This document shows positions 47,696 through 59,806 of a stretch of DNA of 64,000 nucleotides, in pieces. Source of the DNA: Chalara sp. BL73 (Eukaryota; Ascomycota; Leotiomycetes; Helotiales); NCBI GenBank assembly GCA_918026815.1, contig CAKJVC010000008.1, forward strand, positions 434,001-498,000, read 5' to 3'. The notes under the pieces were generated by a model that was not told the DNA's origin, made no database searches, and saw only the letters and a list, made by a program, of their open reading frames with translations. The number at the start of each line of letters is the position of its first letter. Within the stretch, counting starts at the first letter, position 1. The translations under genes and the position numbers were made by a program.

Positions 47696-48934
47696 TTTGT
47701 TGCGTAAGTTCGCTAGCAACAAGACAAGAAGAGGATATGATGACTGAAAAGGAGAGGCTAAGCACCTAATATGCTGCTCTGACAGGCGACAGCGGTAACG
47801 ATATAAGCCTCTATTTTGGGCGACGTGAGGTTTTTCTTGCCTAGGACACCCCAGCCTCTAATGGTGGAGCTACATTCAACTGTCAAACAGACCCATCCTG
47901 TCCATGGACTAGCCCACTTCAGATCGGCAATGCCCAACGCGGAATCAACGGACATCAAAGTCTCGAGCCGTGCCGCGGTCCTCAGTAGCTTGATGGCCAT
48001 TCTCGGCCATTCAGATTAATCAAAGAATCCCAAGACGAGAGTTTTCAGCATACTTGATGTCATGCTATACCCTTATAGCTGGGTTGTGGGTCCTCTGGAA
48101 AGAAGGGGCTTTCTGCCAGCATTGTGTGGTGATGCGCAAAAGATGGCGATTATAGCGATGCCATCTTGTTTCCATGCGGCCATTGAACGGCACATCGTTC
48201 CTGAATATCTTTGCACCCTTCATCGGTAGATGCAATCTGGTGTTCAGATGTACGCAAGCCAGGGGTCATGCAAAGAGAGTGACCGTCTGCATAAATACTA
48301 ATCCGGCCAAACTCAGGAACTTAGTTGTTTTCTTACATGATGCGTTTTTAAGATACTTCCGTTACCATACCTGTATTATTACCACTTGCTTGCCCAATCC
48401 ACTTCACACGCTAAGTGCCGAAGTGAATCCCGAGATGTCGCATCATTACATGTGGCACCCCTATCGAGGTGTTCCACTAAACCGGATACGCTGCTTCTGT
48501 TGGTTGGCAATTCTGAATCTACTTGCAAGTTGAATATCATTTCTACCGCCAAGAACCCAATTTTCAACCGGACCCATGGGATCGGCGGTGACAGAATCCC
48601 ACTAGGCTGTTTTCGTTGTGACATAATTGGCGCCACATCCGCGAAGACTAAGTAAATACCGACTGGCCAAACGGGTCTTCCTGGGGTTAGTCTTCGGCTA
48701 GGCCCGTTCGGGCCATTGCTGTGTGTCTCCAGTGGGGCAGAGGGCTACAGTAGTGTTTGATACTGTATGTTGTACAGTGATTCTGATATAGGGTCCCACA
48801 ATTCCGAGTTTTGTTTTTGGTCACTAGCGTGCTTTTGCCATGCTGATCTCACTCAATTCTTCTTCTATCGAATTCACTACTCAAGTAACTAAACCCCTTT
48901 CCCTAAGAGAAAGCCCAAAAAAAAAGAGAAATCA
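47696..48934. other. Divergent intergenic region
   Basis: 1.24 kb between divergent genes. An 80-codon frame on the minus strand (47758-48000) starts with an ATG but shows no family features. No repeat or RNA gene found. An A-run lies just before the hydrolase start. Confidence 0.5.
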
Positions 48935-49968
48935 ATGGCATCAAGCAAGACAATCGAAGTGCCTCATTTAGGCGGCACCAAGGCTGGATATGCACTTTCA
49001 GGAGATAACTACGATTCCTCCAAGCCAACATGCGTGTTGATCAATTCTATGTGCATGACCGCAGCACTTTACAAGGCTCAATTCGATAATACCAAACTCA
49101 CCGATGCTATGAATTTGCTGGCTATTGAACCTCTCGGCCATGGTTCAACCAGCTCTCCCGTGGAAAACTTCACCTACTGGGACTCGGCCATTATGGCTAT
49201 ACAGGTCTTGGATGCTCTCAAGATCAAGAAGGCGTTCGTTTTGGGAACTAGTCAAGGTGGTTGGATGGTCACCCGTATGGCAATCTTGGCACCAGAAAGG
49301 GTATGCAGAAAGCTGTGTGCACATAACCTTAGCTCTGCGTAGGTGAGATTTGATGCATCTATCATGCTGACAGATCCTCTAGATCCAGGGATTGTTACTT
49401 CTCGGCACCTCGATGGACTATGAGTCGTCTGATTCACGCACCAAAGGCTGCTGGGATCCCGCTCCAATCCTCACTACGTTCATAGATAAATGGACAAGCC
49501 CTACCGAAACTCCCGACTTTGTCATAGATGACACCTGGTGCGGTATGGTTGGTGGTCTTGGATTCGGTACTTCCGTGAAGCCCGAGACCGTCGAGTTCTG
49601 GACTGGTATATTAAAACAAGTTTATAAAGGTGATGAAGGGAGAAAGAAGGCCAGGATGGCAGCCTTAAATCTCATCACAAGAGATGGTCTCTTGCTTAGG
49701 CTAGGAAGTATCAAAGCGCCAGTTTACTGGTTACAGGTAAGTTAGAGTGTTATATCACATTATCTCCTGCGGTAGAACTCTGATGTCGAAATAGGGAACG
49801 GATGATACTGTCTATGGAATACAAATCCCACCTGAGCAAATTAAGTTGTTCACTTCTTCCGTGGAGACCAGGTACAATGTTGTGGAAGGGGGCTCGCATT
49901 ACCTTAGTGCGACCAGCCCGACCGAGGTCGACGCCGCGCTCTTAGAGCTTGTCACGAAATACAAATAA
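48935..49968 (+). CDS. Alpha/beta hydrolase
   Basis: Three exons: an intron after LAPER (GTATGC...CTAG) joins to IQGLLLLGTSMDYES, and one after VYWLQ (GTAAGT...ATAG) to GTDDTVYGIQIPPEQ. Catalytic features: nucleophile elbow GTSQGGW, acid Asp in GTDDTVYG, and His in GGSHYLS. The N-terminus shows LINSMCMTAALYKAQF and a GHG after the second strand (EPLGHGSTSS). No signal peptide, so probably cytosolic. About 290 residues, the usual size. Substrate unknown; the Trp-rich lid region (DDTWCGMVGGLGFGTS) may be its specificity element. Confidence 0.88.
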
Positions 49969-51733
49969 ATAGAGCACTACAAATAAGAATTCAAGAATCC
50001 TTGATGTTCTTTTCATTTATTTATGAATGTGTTACTTCATCCATTTCCCTCACTCAACAACTAGGATTCTCTCCTGGGTCGGTCTTTTCGAATGAGCTAA
50101 TGATCCACTGTTCTATACCATCTGGCAGAGCCGGTAATGGAATTAACACTTCGCCTGAAAGCCAGGTGTTTGTTCTGGATGTATGTCAGTCTTCCACTTC
50201 ATTTTAGGTAACATAGCCAAGGCATAAATGGATATACAAGCTCAGACATTCGCATAATCGGAATTTATGACACAAAGCCGATGAAAAGAAGGAAAGGAAT
50301 CAAACAGCAGTGCTGATGCTTCAAGATAACTCTGCCAAAACATGCATATATTACAGAATCGCAATAAGCAAGAACAACATATTTACCTTTCCCATACAAA
50401 GAATCTTTCCCCAGCACAGAATTACCCAAATCTGCAAATGCCACAACAAAACTCTCCGGGATCGCTATCAACCTGGGATGTGAGAGGAAGCACAACCGTG
50501 ACCCCGGGAAGCAGTACTAATGCCTTCAGCTTCGAGATACTTAGTTCTGAAATGGGTGACGAGTGCGTCACCGTTAGTAAGGGCAACAAGAAGCGTATCA
50601 AAAAGGCTGAGACATCGACATAACGACTCTCAAGCGAACCGGCTCGCCTCCTTGGTACAGGCGCGGTGTGCAAATCTTCAGAAAGCGCCTAGTTAGTGCA
50701 AAAGGAGAACTGGTCATGGAGATGGTATGCAAACTCCATGGATCCACCCCCTTGTGGTGCGAGGTACTGATGGGCAAGCACATTCCGCGTAAGGTGAGAT
50801 GAGAAGACGGGCTGCGGAGCGCTACGGAGGCTGTGGAGGCGAGGCTGCATCGTTGACTGACATGTTATAGCGACGTGCGAAGGCGCTGGTATGGAAAGCT
50901 GGCGAGACGCTTGGCTGAGCAGAAGTCCCCGAAATGAGTTAAGCATTGACCACTGATCATCCAAGTGAGGCGTGAAGCTGACTCGTGGAAGCTTGGTACC
51001 ACAAACGGCGGAGCAAATCCTCCGGAAGAGAGAAGTCTGATATCATTGAGGATTAATAGAAGAGATATTGGATCAAAGAATTGTGAAGGATAGAGTCTGC
51101 CTCATAAGGTAGCACCTACGAAATACATAACAATCTGCACCTCCCTGTCTACAAAAAAGTTTATGGGTAATCGCATCACAGAAGAATGGTAGTTGGTTTA
51201 AGCGAGCCTTGGCAGGGGCAAACTTTGCCATGGTGGAGTACATATGAATGTTTGAAACATTTCAGAACAATGAACCATTTTCAGACGCGCGACGAAAACA
51301 ACTGGTACCGCAGAATCAAAGTGTTTGATTGGTTAGGTCGCTTCTGAAACTAAACTCAACCCGGCGGAGCTGCGCATTTCAATTGTCTATGTAATAGAAT
51401 CTGCTACGTCGGCCACGTTGCAGACGTGCATCTAAATTTCGGTGTGATAAATCGAGTAGTTTGATTGGTTAATGCAAAAGGATGTGGGTGGCTGTCAGCA
51501 TTATCCTTTTATACTAGTTTTGTGGGCGGAGGTTGAGACATTGGCAGGGCGAGTAATGTGAGAAGATCTAGAGGTGGAACTTTGATGAATAAATTGCCGG
51601 TATAAGGTGTAGTAACCAGTACGAGCATTCGATGAAGGTTCGTGCATATTCCTCCCCCTTTCCGCCTTCGGGATGGGTTATGAATTCCCGCAATAAACTC
51701 CCTCCTCACATGTCTCTCCGCAAGCGCCTTGTC
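49969..51733. other. Gene-poor region
   Basis: 1.8 kb with no supported gene on either strand; only short chance frames. No transposon ends or RNA genes recognised. Confidence 0.5.
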
Positions 51734-52069
51734 TCATTGCCACCACCCGAAAGTCATCGTCGCCTCCCAGCGCCATCCATAAACCACTGCTGCAAGCCTG
51801 GAGACTATTAGAATACCAGCCCAGCTTGCTTTGATCGCCCCTTTCCGCTTCAGGTCATGGAAATTCAGATCCAGCCAAGACAGGCTGGCAACAAAGGTGC
51901 AGATGCGTTCGTATCTTACAATCGGGCCTCCCGCCTCTGGAATCTCCTGGGCAGAGGTCGAGTTTCCCGGACTGTGAGAGAAGGTTTCTAGAATGCTGTG
52001 GAATAGCTTGAGAAATAGTCTGGTGATATGAGGAAGTGCTGAGGCGGTGCCTGTAACACCATATTGCCC
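51734..52069 (-). pseudogene. Fragment of a membrane-protein gene (C-terminal part)
   Basis: An open frame without a start codon, bounded by TGA at 52070-52072 and ending with TGA at 51734. It encodes ALPHITRLFLKLFHSI, then GGPIVRYERICTFVASLSWL, DLKRKGAIKASWAGILIV and AAVVYGWRWEATMTFGWWQ: two hydrophobic segments with an Arg/Lys loop between, like the end of a multi-pass fungal membrane protein. Upstream DNA on this strand is full of stops, so the rest appears lost or decayed. An acceptor-like TTACAG or CTGAG at the 5' end suggests it was a terminal exon. Family not identified. Confidence 0.5.
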
Positions 52070-53545
52070 TCAGCTATGACAGATCAGTTCTTGGGTCCTA
52101 GGTTTGCGCAACGAGAGTCACAATTTTGATCTACCTTGAGAGAAAGAAGGTCAGAAATAGGAGAGGAGAACGATGATTGGTCAGTATCGTGCGAGGAAGC
52201 GCCGTATACGCGCTTAAATTCGGCCCCCATACTTCTTTTTCAGCCAAGTTTCCAGTCAGTTGAGATTGATATTGTTCAAATCATTCGCCAGATCTTTCTC
52301 ATGGACTGGTTAGTTTACATGGTGACACACTCTCCCTCCGATCTTTGCTTCTAGGATCATCTGCTCCGAAAAAGATATCATCTATTCAAAATATGAGTCG
52401 CTGTTCATGAACAGTAATGTAGATTGCGAAGAACTTCGTTTCCTCATGCAATAAGAAATCCACCCACCTTCATAAAAAATTCCTTTGTCACAAATTACGC
52501 TGACTCCGGTTTCGTCGTGCTTCACATTAATGGCCTCTTCCTCAGCAGCACCTTTGACTTGCCCGTCAGCTTCTCATACAAGAGACTGGGTATCGTTTTT
52601 CGGTCCCCAATATTGTATGAATATCCAACCCAAAAAGTTCCGTGAGCCGATGCACATTTCTCAAGACCTAAGAAACAAACCTCTTCCCCTGCACTAAACA
52701 GCCATCGCTCCTCAACCCCCCCTGGATGCTCCTCCCTATCCACCAACGAGCATAGCACGAGATCATCATATATCGAGCTGATCGAGGACGGCGAAACCAG
52801 AAATGTCGGTGTGTATCCCCGAGGTATCATGCGTTTCCAGGATTGATAAACAAGCATGCAGGGATGGCCTCGCATTGCCATGTAAAACAAGCCAGCAAAA
52901 TTAGAGCATGTTTATATCGACGCAAGACAAGGATGGATGTATACCGTGCTGAAATAGAGCTGCTATAAACGCAACCTGAGGCCGGGCGGCGGCAGCTACA
53001 TAGGACTCTGAAGACTAGACTTCCTGAACTTCAAGTGCAAAAGAGACAGGCATCCTTGCATTGAGGCCTTGATTCTCGCGATTTGGTTATTTGGAATATG
53101 CGCCAATATAATGGATCTTAGCTGAATGGCGGATGATGCGCGGCTCGGCACAACATACCCGCCGTTTCCTGACCATATACTTGGCTACAAATTCCTATAT
53201 TGAAATGCTCACGAAGTTCTAGTTGCATACCGATGTGTTGGAAATAAAAGCGTTGAATTGTTTGGTAAGCTACGACAATGGTGATCATAAAAAGATATTT
53301 TTTAATCAAAAAAAAAGCGCCGATGTAAACCTGTCAAATATCCATCCATGCAGTTTCATATTCCGTGTGAACGCCTTCCAGATGCGTGGACTCCCTTCAA
53401 ACTGCTACTCTTTGTGTAAAAATATTGCTTCGTTGGACCCTATGCATCTAAATGCTCAACGCCTCGACCCGTAGCCCTTCTCCATGATTAACGGCAACAG
53501 AGAAAAAAGATGAAATTGAAAAGAAAACTGATTGTGGAGGAGCGA
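52070..53545. other. Gene-poor region with an orphan frame
   Basis: 1.5 kb. The only notable frame is on the minus strand at 52522-52890 (begins with a non-ATG codon; includes GYTPTFLVSPSSISSIYDD and CASAHGTFWVGYSYNIG). It has no recognised family and no supporting splice structure. The rest shows nothing. Confidence 0.45.
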
Positions 53546-56500
53546 TTATGGTCCCTCAGATGCGAGTGCCCGACGGTGATGTTTCAGGCCTTTGCCTCTC
53601 CCACGAGTAGGGCTATTTTGTACCAGCTGCTCATGGTCGCGTCTATGTTGAATAGATGTAATGTTCTTGAGATATGGGGGCGCGGATAGCGAGTATTCAT
53701 CCATATGCTCACGCATGTCAAACTCGGAATCTGAAGCGGAGCTATCGCCTCTAGATGATAGTTCGAGATCGATTTCATCAGGGTTCGTGTTGGTGTGCTT
53801 GCTAGCCCTATTAGATTTGATGGCGGTGGCCGGAGAGGCAAATGGATTGCCGAGATGGGAGGTGCCGAGGATGAATGGGCGAGGGGTCATGATTGATGAG
53901 ATTACTGGCTGTGGTAACACATAAGTTTAGAGACTCACTCCCAAGGGCGATGGTGGTCGATCAAGTTGTATCCAAGCGCACTAGATGTAGAGGAGGGGAA
54001 AAGAAAACTTACTACAGCTCCGTGCTTGACTTCTCCACCATCCAAATCCCTAATATCCTCTGCAGCCACGATTGGAGAGCTATCGGGGCAAGGCGTACTC
54101 TCAGCCGAGTCCACAATGTCATTATTTGGTGTACCAGCTTCCCTAACTCGCGCATCACCATTTCCTTCAATATTCGACACATTCTGCTTCTCTTCTAATA
54201 AAGTAGCCTTAGATCCGCGAGACGAAGTTACAGAAGAGTAAGAAGCGACAACGCCCTCTAGGCTAGCAATAGATTCAATTCCTTGTGGGATAAGAGCAGG
54301 CTCCTTGATGATAGATGGAGTGGCTGAGATTAGTACTTCAACAGGAGTCCCGAGATTGAAAGTTGATATTGGGATAGTCTGATGATGTGATTCGTTAGCA
54401 CCACTGAAATATCTGGAAGCTGAGAGAAGGGAGTAAGAGGGAATCCGGTGCAACGGCGAGATACTTGCCTCCACGGAAGTTCCACCAAAAGCCCGTTCCT
54501 TGCTGGCGGAAGTTGTAACACTATCCGAGAATGCGGGAAGAAGTGTAGCATACTTGGATCCTGTGTGCACATGTGTGGGTCTACGCTTTTGTAATTCTGA
54601 TTCAACTTGGTTAGCGTGCTCACAACAATTTGATATATTTCACAGAACTCTTCAGTCAACCTCCCTGTACTGTAGAGAAGACAAAATGCTTACTTCTTCC
54701 CATATTATCTTCTGATTCCTCCACAACAAATATACTACCAATCTCCTCTTCGATTACCGTAGTAGCCATAGCTTTGCATAAGGAAGGCGTGGTGTCGTCA
54801 ACCTCTCCTTCCTTCTCCACGACCTCATCATCAGAATGCCCAGAGTGAGAGGCATTGGCGTCATCAAACTCGTCATTCACTTCATCCGCCCAATTAGTGC
54901 CTGAAGTGATTCCTTCACCGCTAAATGATGGAATCTCCACCTTAATATTATTCAAAGCTGCTAAACGCTTTCGCTCATTGTTCTCAACTTTGTTATTGCT
55001 CCATGCTGCCAACCGCTTGCGCTGCAGGTTAAGAACCTGTTGCTGTATATTCATTTCCTGCCTCAAATCTCTATCGGCACCAAAGTCACTAATGCTGGGA
55101 AGATATTGTTGACGTTCTGGAAAGGGTAACTCTAACTCCTCAACTGGACCTGCACATGGATCAGGCGCAAAGCCCACCTTCAGCAAACGATACCTCTCCC
55201 AATGACTGAGTATTGCGAACGCGAACTTAGCAGCGCTGACGCTGCTAAATTCTAGCACCAATCTCTGGCCGCCAAAGGAATCAGGCTCACTATCAACCCA
55301 GACATCTAGCAAAGCCGCCGCACGCCAAGGGTTCCCAGCAATGATATCCCGATATAGGCCCTCCAGGTGGAGCCCGCGAGGAGGATTGTCAACAACCACG
55401 AGACGAGTTGATCCTCGATCACGCATGAGACGGATTGCGGAGTACTGGTGGTATGTTGGTGTCTCGATGAACTTGACTTTGACTTCTTTGTCACTGAAAA
55501 CGTTGGGATGTGTCTCTGCGTATGATTGATAGTCATTTGCTGAGCTCTCATTGAGAAATTGAATCACGGCCGTATTTCCGCCTAGATTATTCATTGCACG
55601 ACCTGAAAGCAACATCGAGCTCACGATTGGCCCACCGCGGACACGGTCCAGTAGATCAAGAAGACGCATGGATTGCGGAAGAGGGCCGATGACGATGGTA
55701 CGAGAGTAGTTGGTTTCTCCTGCTCTTGGGAGGTATTGAATACCGTAGCGGAAGAAGTCAGGGAACGCCCTGTCATTGTCTTCACGTCTCATAGAGCGCT
55801 GATGCTCTTCAATAGTGGCCTCTCTCTCTTCACGAGAGATAAAGAACTGATTTTTGAGACTGTCGAAGCTCTCATCTTCTGGTCTAGGACCTGAATGACC
55901 ACCACGATCATAGTCACTCCGGATACGATGGTCAGGATCTTGTCTAGAGGATGCAGGGTTACCATCAGCCCTCCAGGTGGCAAGGCAGGCATCATATTGG
56001 TCACCTCGAAAACTGCCCGTGATTTGGAAACCAGTCACGAGACTCACCGGCTTGGGTAAATCTACCAAAGCCATGCCGGGATTCAGATTTTGAACGATTT
56101 GCTCCTCGATAGGGAGATCATCATCAAACCTGCTGAATCGGGACTGGGGAACATCGTCAAGGACGTCATCGAGGGATGGTAGACCAATATCGTCATATGA
56201 GATAACCTTGGATGATGAGATTACTCTATTAAGATGCTCTTTTGATCGTGGCACTGGTGGTTTTGATACATCTTGCGCTGAGTTGCGTGGCGTATTTGGC
56301 ACGGTTGAGGAGTTGTTGTCAAAGCTTTCTCTTTGCACATCAACAACTCGTCCTCCAGTCTTGGATACCCCTCCAAAGTCTTTCTTGAGGGCATAACTTC
56401 CTTGGGCATTGCTAGAGCCTGCTACCTTATTTCCCCGAAGTTGGGGATTGAAAGACTCAGTTGGATCGAATAGTCTGGCAAAGCTCATCTCAGCTACCCC

Positions 56501-57061
56501 TGGGTTGCTGATCACATGATCTTCTTGTCTACCTTTAGTTGCAGGGGCCCCAACCAGCAACCAAAGACGATCGTTCTCCTGTTTCAGGCGCAGATTCTGA
56601 ATCTGAAGTTCCTCCACATTGGAGTGTTGTAGAAAAGCACCGTTGCCGAGAGTTAGGCTTGTGCTGAACGCTCGAACGATGTGTATGGTACCATTCATGG
56701 CTTCCTCCTGTGCTCGTCTTGCATGAGATAACTCATTCTCAAGGACTGCGATTCGTATCTGAAGCTGTAGTGCTTCTTCTCTACTAAGGATCCCCTGTTG
56801 AATTTGATTATAAGACGCTGGGGATGAATCAGGAATATCCACATCCTCGCCCTGTCGCACCCGTCGTTTCTCTGGCGTGTGTGCAGGAGATAGACTGGAA
56901 CCTGATTCCTTGATGTGAGGATTCTTCGATGGTGTTGAAGGTGTATCAGCAGATGATATGATTTGAGAAGTAGGAGTGGTGGCCAGTTGTTCGTTCTGCA
57001 AGTGTGGACGGACGATACGGAGAGGTTGAGGGTGGAGATTTTCAATTGAGGAAGGGGCCAT
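53546..57061 (-). CDS. Large RRM-like/coiled-coil protein, disordered N- and C-termini
   Basis: Four exons in phase: 54694-57061, 54013-54596, a 42-nt microexon 53939-53980 and 53546-53908, totalling 1118 codons plus stop. The N-terminus (MAPSSIENLHPQPLRIVRP) is disordered; a coiled coil follows (REEALQLQIRIAVLENELSH, EELQIQNLRLKQENDRLW). Two RRM-like beta-alpha units come later: SRTIVIGPLPQSMRLLDLLD with NTAVIQFLNESSANDYQSY, and STRLVVVDNPPRGLHLEGLY with GQRLVLEFSSVSAAKFAF. A Lys/Arg helix (LNLQRKRLAAWSNNK) precedes acidic and Ser-rich tails. Canonical RNP aromatic residues are weak, so RNA binding is uncertain. No named orthologue recognised; probably nuclear. Confidence 0.8.
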
Positions 57062-58891
57062 GCTGGGTATAATATATTTGTTATATTGTGGCTAGAGCGT
57101 GATGAGCTTGGTGCTCCTAGTCGTTGATTGTTTGCAAGATGAAGAGATCTGGAGAAGAGACTCCTTTAGTATGGAAGCGCTCTTGTAGCAGAAGTGCCCG
57201 AGCAACCTTATTACTGCCCTTGGACTGATTGGACCTCAAAACTCAAGATTTCGCTTGCTCGATCAGACGATGATCTTCTCGTTGAAGAGCCTGTACTCCT
57301 GAAAAGACTATAAGTAAAAATATAACCCAGTCGAATCCTTAATGCATACTTGGAAGCAATGCCCAAGTTTTATTGAAGGCACCTGCTGCGGTCAACTCAG
57401 CAGGAGCCAGCAAGGCGAGTGTTGTAGCAGCCGAGAAGTGTTGAGTATTGGTTGTTGTCAAGGCAGCGTCATATAGTCTGCAAGTTTTAGGTCCTATTTG
57501 AAGGCAAAACAAGGTGATAAAATGCAATTTGGGGATGGCGTATCGAGGACATTGATTGGAAGCTGAAGTGTTGTGGAGGTCTGGCGCAGTTACGAGGAGG
57601 CTGTTGTCAGTCTTGAGGTCAGTATGGATCAAGAGTGGAAGGTGACAAGGGAGAAGTGAGGCATGACTTGGCCAAGCATGCTGACTGGAGCAATAGAATG
57701 ATCGTCTAGGAGGTATTTGGTGTATGAGAAAGGAGTGAGCTCGTAATCATATGTGACGATGAAGAGTTGATCATGGATGAGGCAAATCACATCTCCCTAC
57801 ATATGTAGGTGGCCTGATTCTTCACCTGGACCACTTACCTCGATGTGCATAGGAGCTTGCGGTGAAGGAGGAAGTAATGCCAGAACTAGATCGAAGCACT
57901 TACCTCAAACTTAACACCTTTGTCTGATATGAATATAGATCTAGCTATGGCTCCTTGAGATGATATGATGATACTCTCCATCACCCTGCCTAAAGGAGCA
58001 ACTATAGATCAATATGGTAAAAAAGTATCACTATATCGGATGGTATGCCTATACTAGAGCAGGAGGATAATGAAGGCTGATGAAAAAAATTAACACGAAT
58101 AGGACCTATAATGTTCGCTTAAGGAGAACGAAAGTCAAAACATCGATGACTGGACCATGAGAGACCCCTAACTTGGGAAAGCAATATTCATGTTCTTGTC
58201 TGGGCAGTACTCGGGCTTAGTGAAGTAGAAGGGGTTGTCGAAGCAAACTATTGTGCGTGATGGTCGGGAAGGACCGTCTCTGGACTCACTGGTTATGCTT
58301 AGGATGGCAGAGACGACATTGCAATGGACTTTACGGCAGAGATTCCTTGAACCTCCTCGAACATATTGGCGATTAGATCGATTTATGCATCAAGGCGCTG
58401 GTTAGTCTACGAAGATATTACCCGTCCTCGGAAAACTCGACCAAAGCTGCCTTGAACTCTTTGGATTGAAGAACCACAAACCCCAAAATCCATACTGAGA
58501 TAACCTAGATTGGGCTTCCTTGAAGCCCTCTAGAGAACATGGCTAACAAATAGCAAAACAAAGTACAAACGATGCCTCGAGCTATTCAACTGGAAGCTAT
58601 ATCAAGAACTGGAAGCGCACATTCACCGGATGAACCCGCGACCTCGAAAGAAGCATATTCACATTAACGCATCTAATATCACCTAACCTGTCCTCCACCT
58701 CTGAAGAATATACCCCTCATTATACACTTTTCCTACCCCCAATACGAATGAGATAACATGTCCAGTGACCATATCTATGCTTGATGTATTACTGTCCATC
58801 CCTCAACGCCGAAACCAGAACGCCGATCCTCCCAAATGGCATTGTACAAATCAAGTGTACATGTTCATCTCTCTTCTTCGTTGAGACACGA
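57062..58891. other. Intergenic region with a kinase-like relic
   Basis: 1.8 kb between two minus-strand genes. Apart from the possible kinase relic at 57339-57830 nothing is supported. The sequence is rich in short direct similarities to splice sites but has no long frames. Confidence 0.45.
57339..57830 (-). pseudogene. Possible protein-kinase relic
   Basis: The minus-strand frame ending at 57339 begins with IHTDLKTDNSLLV, close to the HxDLKxDN catalytic loop of SR-protein-kinase-like enzymes (HTDxKxDN form). The preceding DNA reads, in another frame, GDVICLIHDQLFIVTYDYEL and KYLLDDHS, with plausible kinase C-lobe character but with stops and frame changes. No glycine loop, VAIK lysine or DFG was found. 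Treated as a decayed fragment with low confidence; chance similarity is possible. Confidence 0.3.
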
Positions 58892-59659
58892 TCAGCTCCT
58901 TTGCTTTCTCAACCATCCCTTACTTTGTCGATTATTCGCAGATGCGGCAGCTTCCTTGCTGTATCCGCCCGGGCTCGCAAGCGCACCGTTATCACCATAT
59001 CCTCCCGTGGCGCCTTGCATTTGATGTGGTCCCCAGGCTACGGGAGGTCGCATCTCGATCTCGCGCTCCTTCTTGCGAAGATATCGTTTCCGGAGGAAGG
59101 CGGCGCCTACCCAGCCGCCAACTATGGCTATGACCATGACGATCAGCATCACGACCCATTTCCAGTGACCGGCCCACCTGACTTCGTTAGCATGGTTTTG
59201 GTATCTTGAGCACGGAGAAGTGGGAGAAATGACATACCAGCCTTTATAAACAGTCGCGGACGCCTTTGGCGCCGAGCTGCCCGTTCCTGTCGCACCACTT
59301 CCTCCTGCCGTTGTTGTCGGGTTTGAAACAGCAATGTTACAATAACTCTCGTACCAGCTCTTTATCTGCCCCAGGCTCGTGGCATCTGTACAGCTAGCCG
59401 CCGTACATACCTCGGAAACGCCAGCCGTGCCGTCATCGAGGAACGACTTAAGGCGGGGATCGGAGCAGAAGCAGGACTTGGATACTTCAGTGACTTCTGG
59501 GGGCACGCAGGCGCCTTGCACATCGAAGAGCTTGCCGCAGAGACTTGCGCATGCCGGGAGCACGCTGGTAAAGGGAACGATGAGGCCATCGGGTTGTTGC
59601 TGAGCGGAGGAGAAGGGAAGGAGTGCGCTGGCCAGCAATAGGAGGGTTGATGAATGCAT
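58892..59659 (-). CDS. Secreted CFEM-like Cys-rich domain anchored by a single membrane helix
   Basis: Signal peptide MHSSTLLLLASALLPFSSA. The extracellular part has eight Cys with CFEM-like spacing: PACASLC, nine residues, C, eleven, C-F-C, nineteen, C, four, C, sixteen, C. A Thr/Gly/Ser-rich stalk leads to WAGHWKWVVMLIVMVIAIVG, a membrane helix, then a stop-transfer RKRYLRKKEREIEMRPP and a cytosolic tail. A 60-nt segment (GTATGTC...GCTAACGAAGTCAG) is open in frame but has perfect intron signals; splicing joins KG to WWAGHWKWV. CFEM domains occur in fungal surface proteins, some involved in haem uptake or adhesion; no function can be assigned here. Confidence 0.85.
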   Translation of the reverse strand: MHSSTLLLLASALLPFSSAQQQPDGLIVPFTSVLPACASLCGKLFDVQGACVPPEVTEVSKSCFCSDPRLKSFLDDGTAGVSEVCTAASCTDATSLGQIKSWYESYCNIAVSNPTTTAGGSGATGTGSSAPKASATVYKGWYVISPTSPCSRYQNHANEVRWAGHWKWVVMLIVMVIAIVGGWVGAAFLRKRYLRKKEREIEMRPPVAWGPHQMQGATGGYGDNGALASPGGYSKEAAASANNRQSKGWLRKQRS

Positions 59660-59806
59660 TATAACAGACGTTTGCTTATGGGTTCGTTTTGTGATGAAAG
59701 ATAGGGGTCAGTCAAGTCGAGCCCGGATTGTTGGGTTAGTTTGTGGTTCCTTCAGTTGTTTGGTCGAAATGTAGACTACAGTCCAGTATCCATTGATGGC
59801 AAATAA

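Noticed and set aside
47758..48000. 80-codon ATG frame on the minus strand
   Set aside because: No family features, hydrophobic segments or splice links; it could be a 5' leader of the rhodopsin-like gene.
52522..52890. 122-codon frame on the minus strand
   Set aside because: Starts with a non-ATG codon, and no family or exon joins support it.
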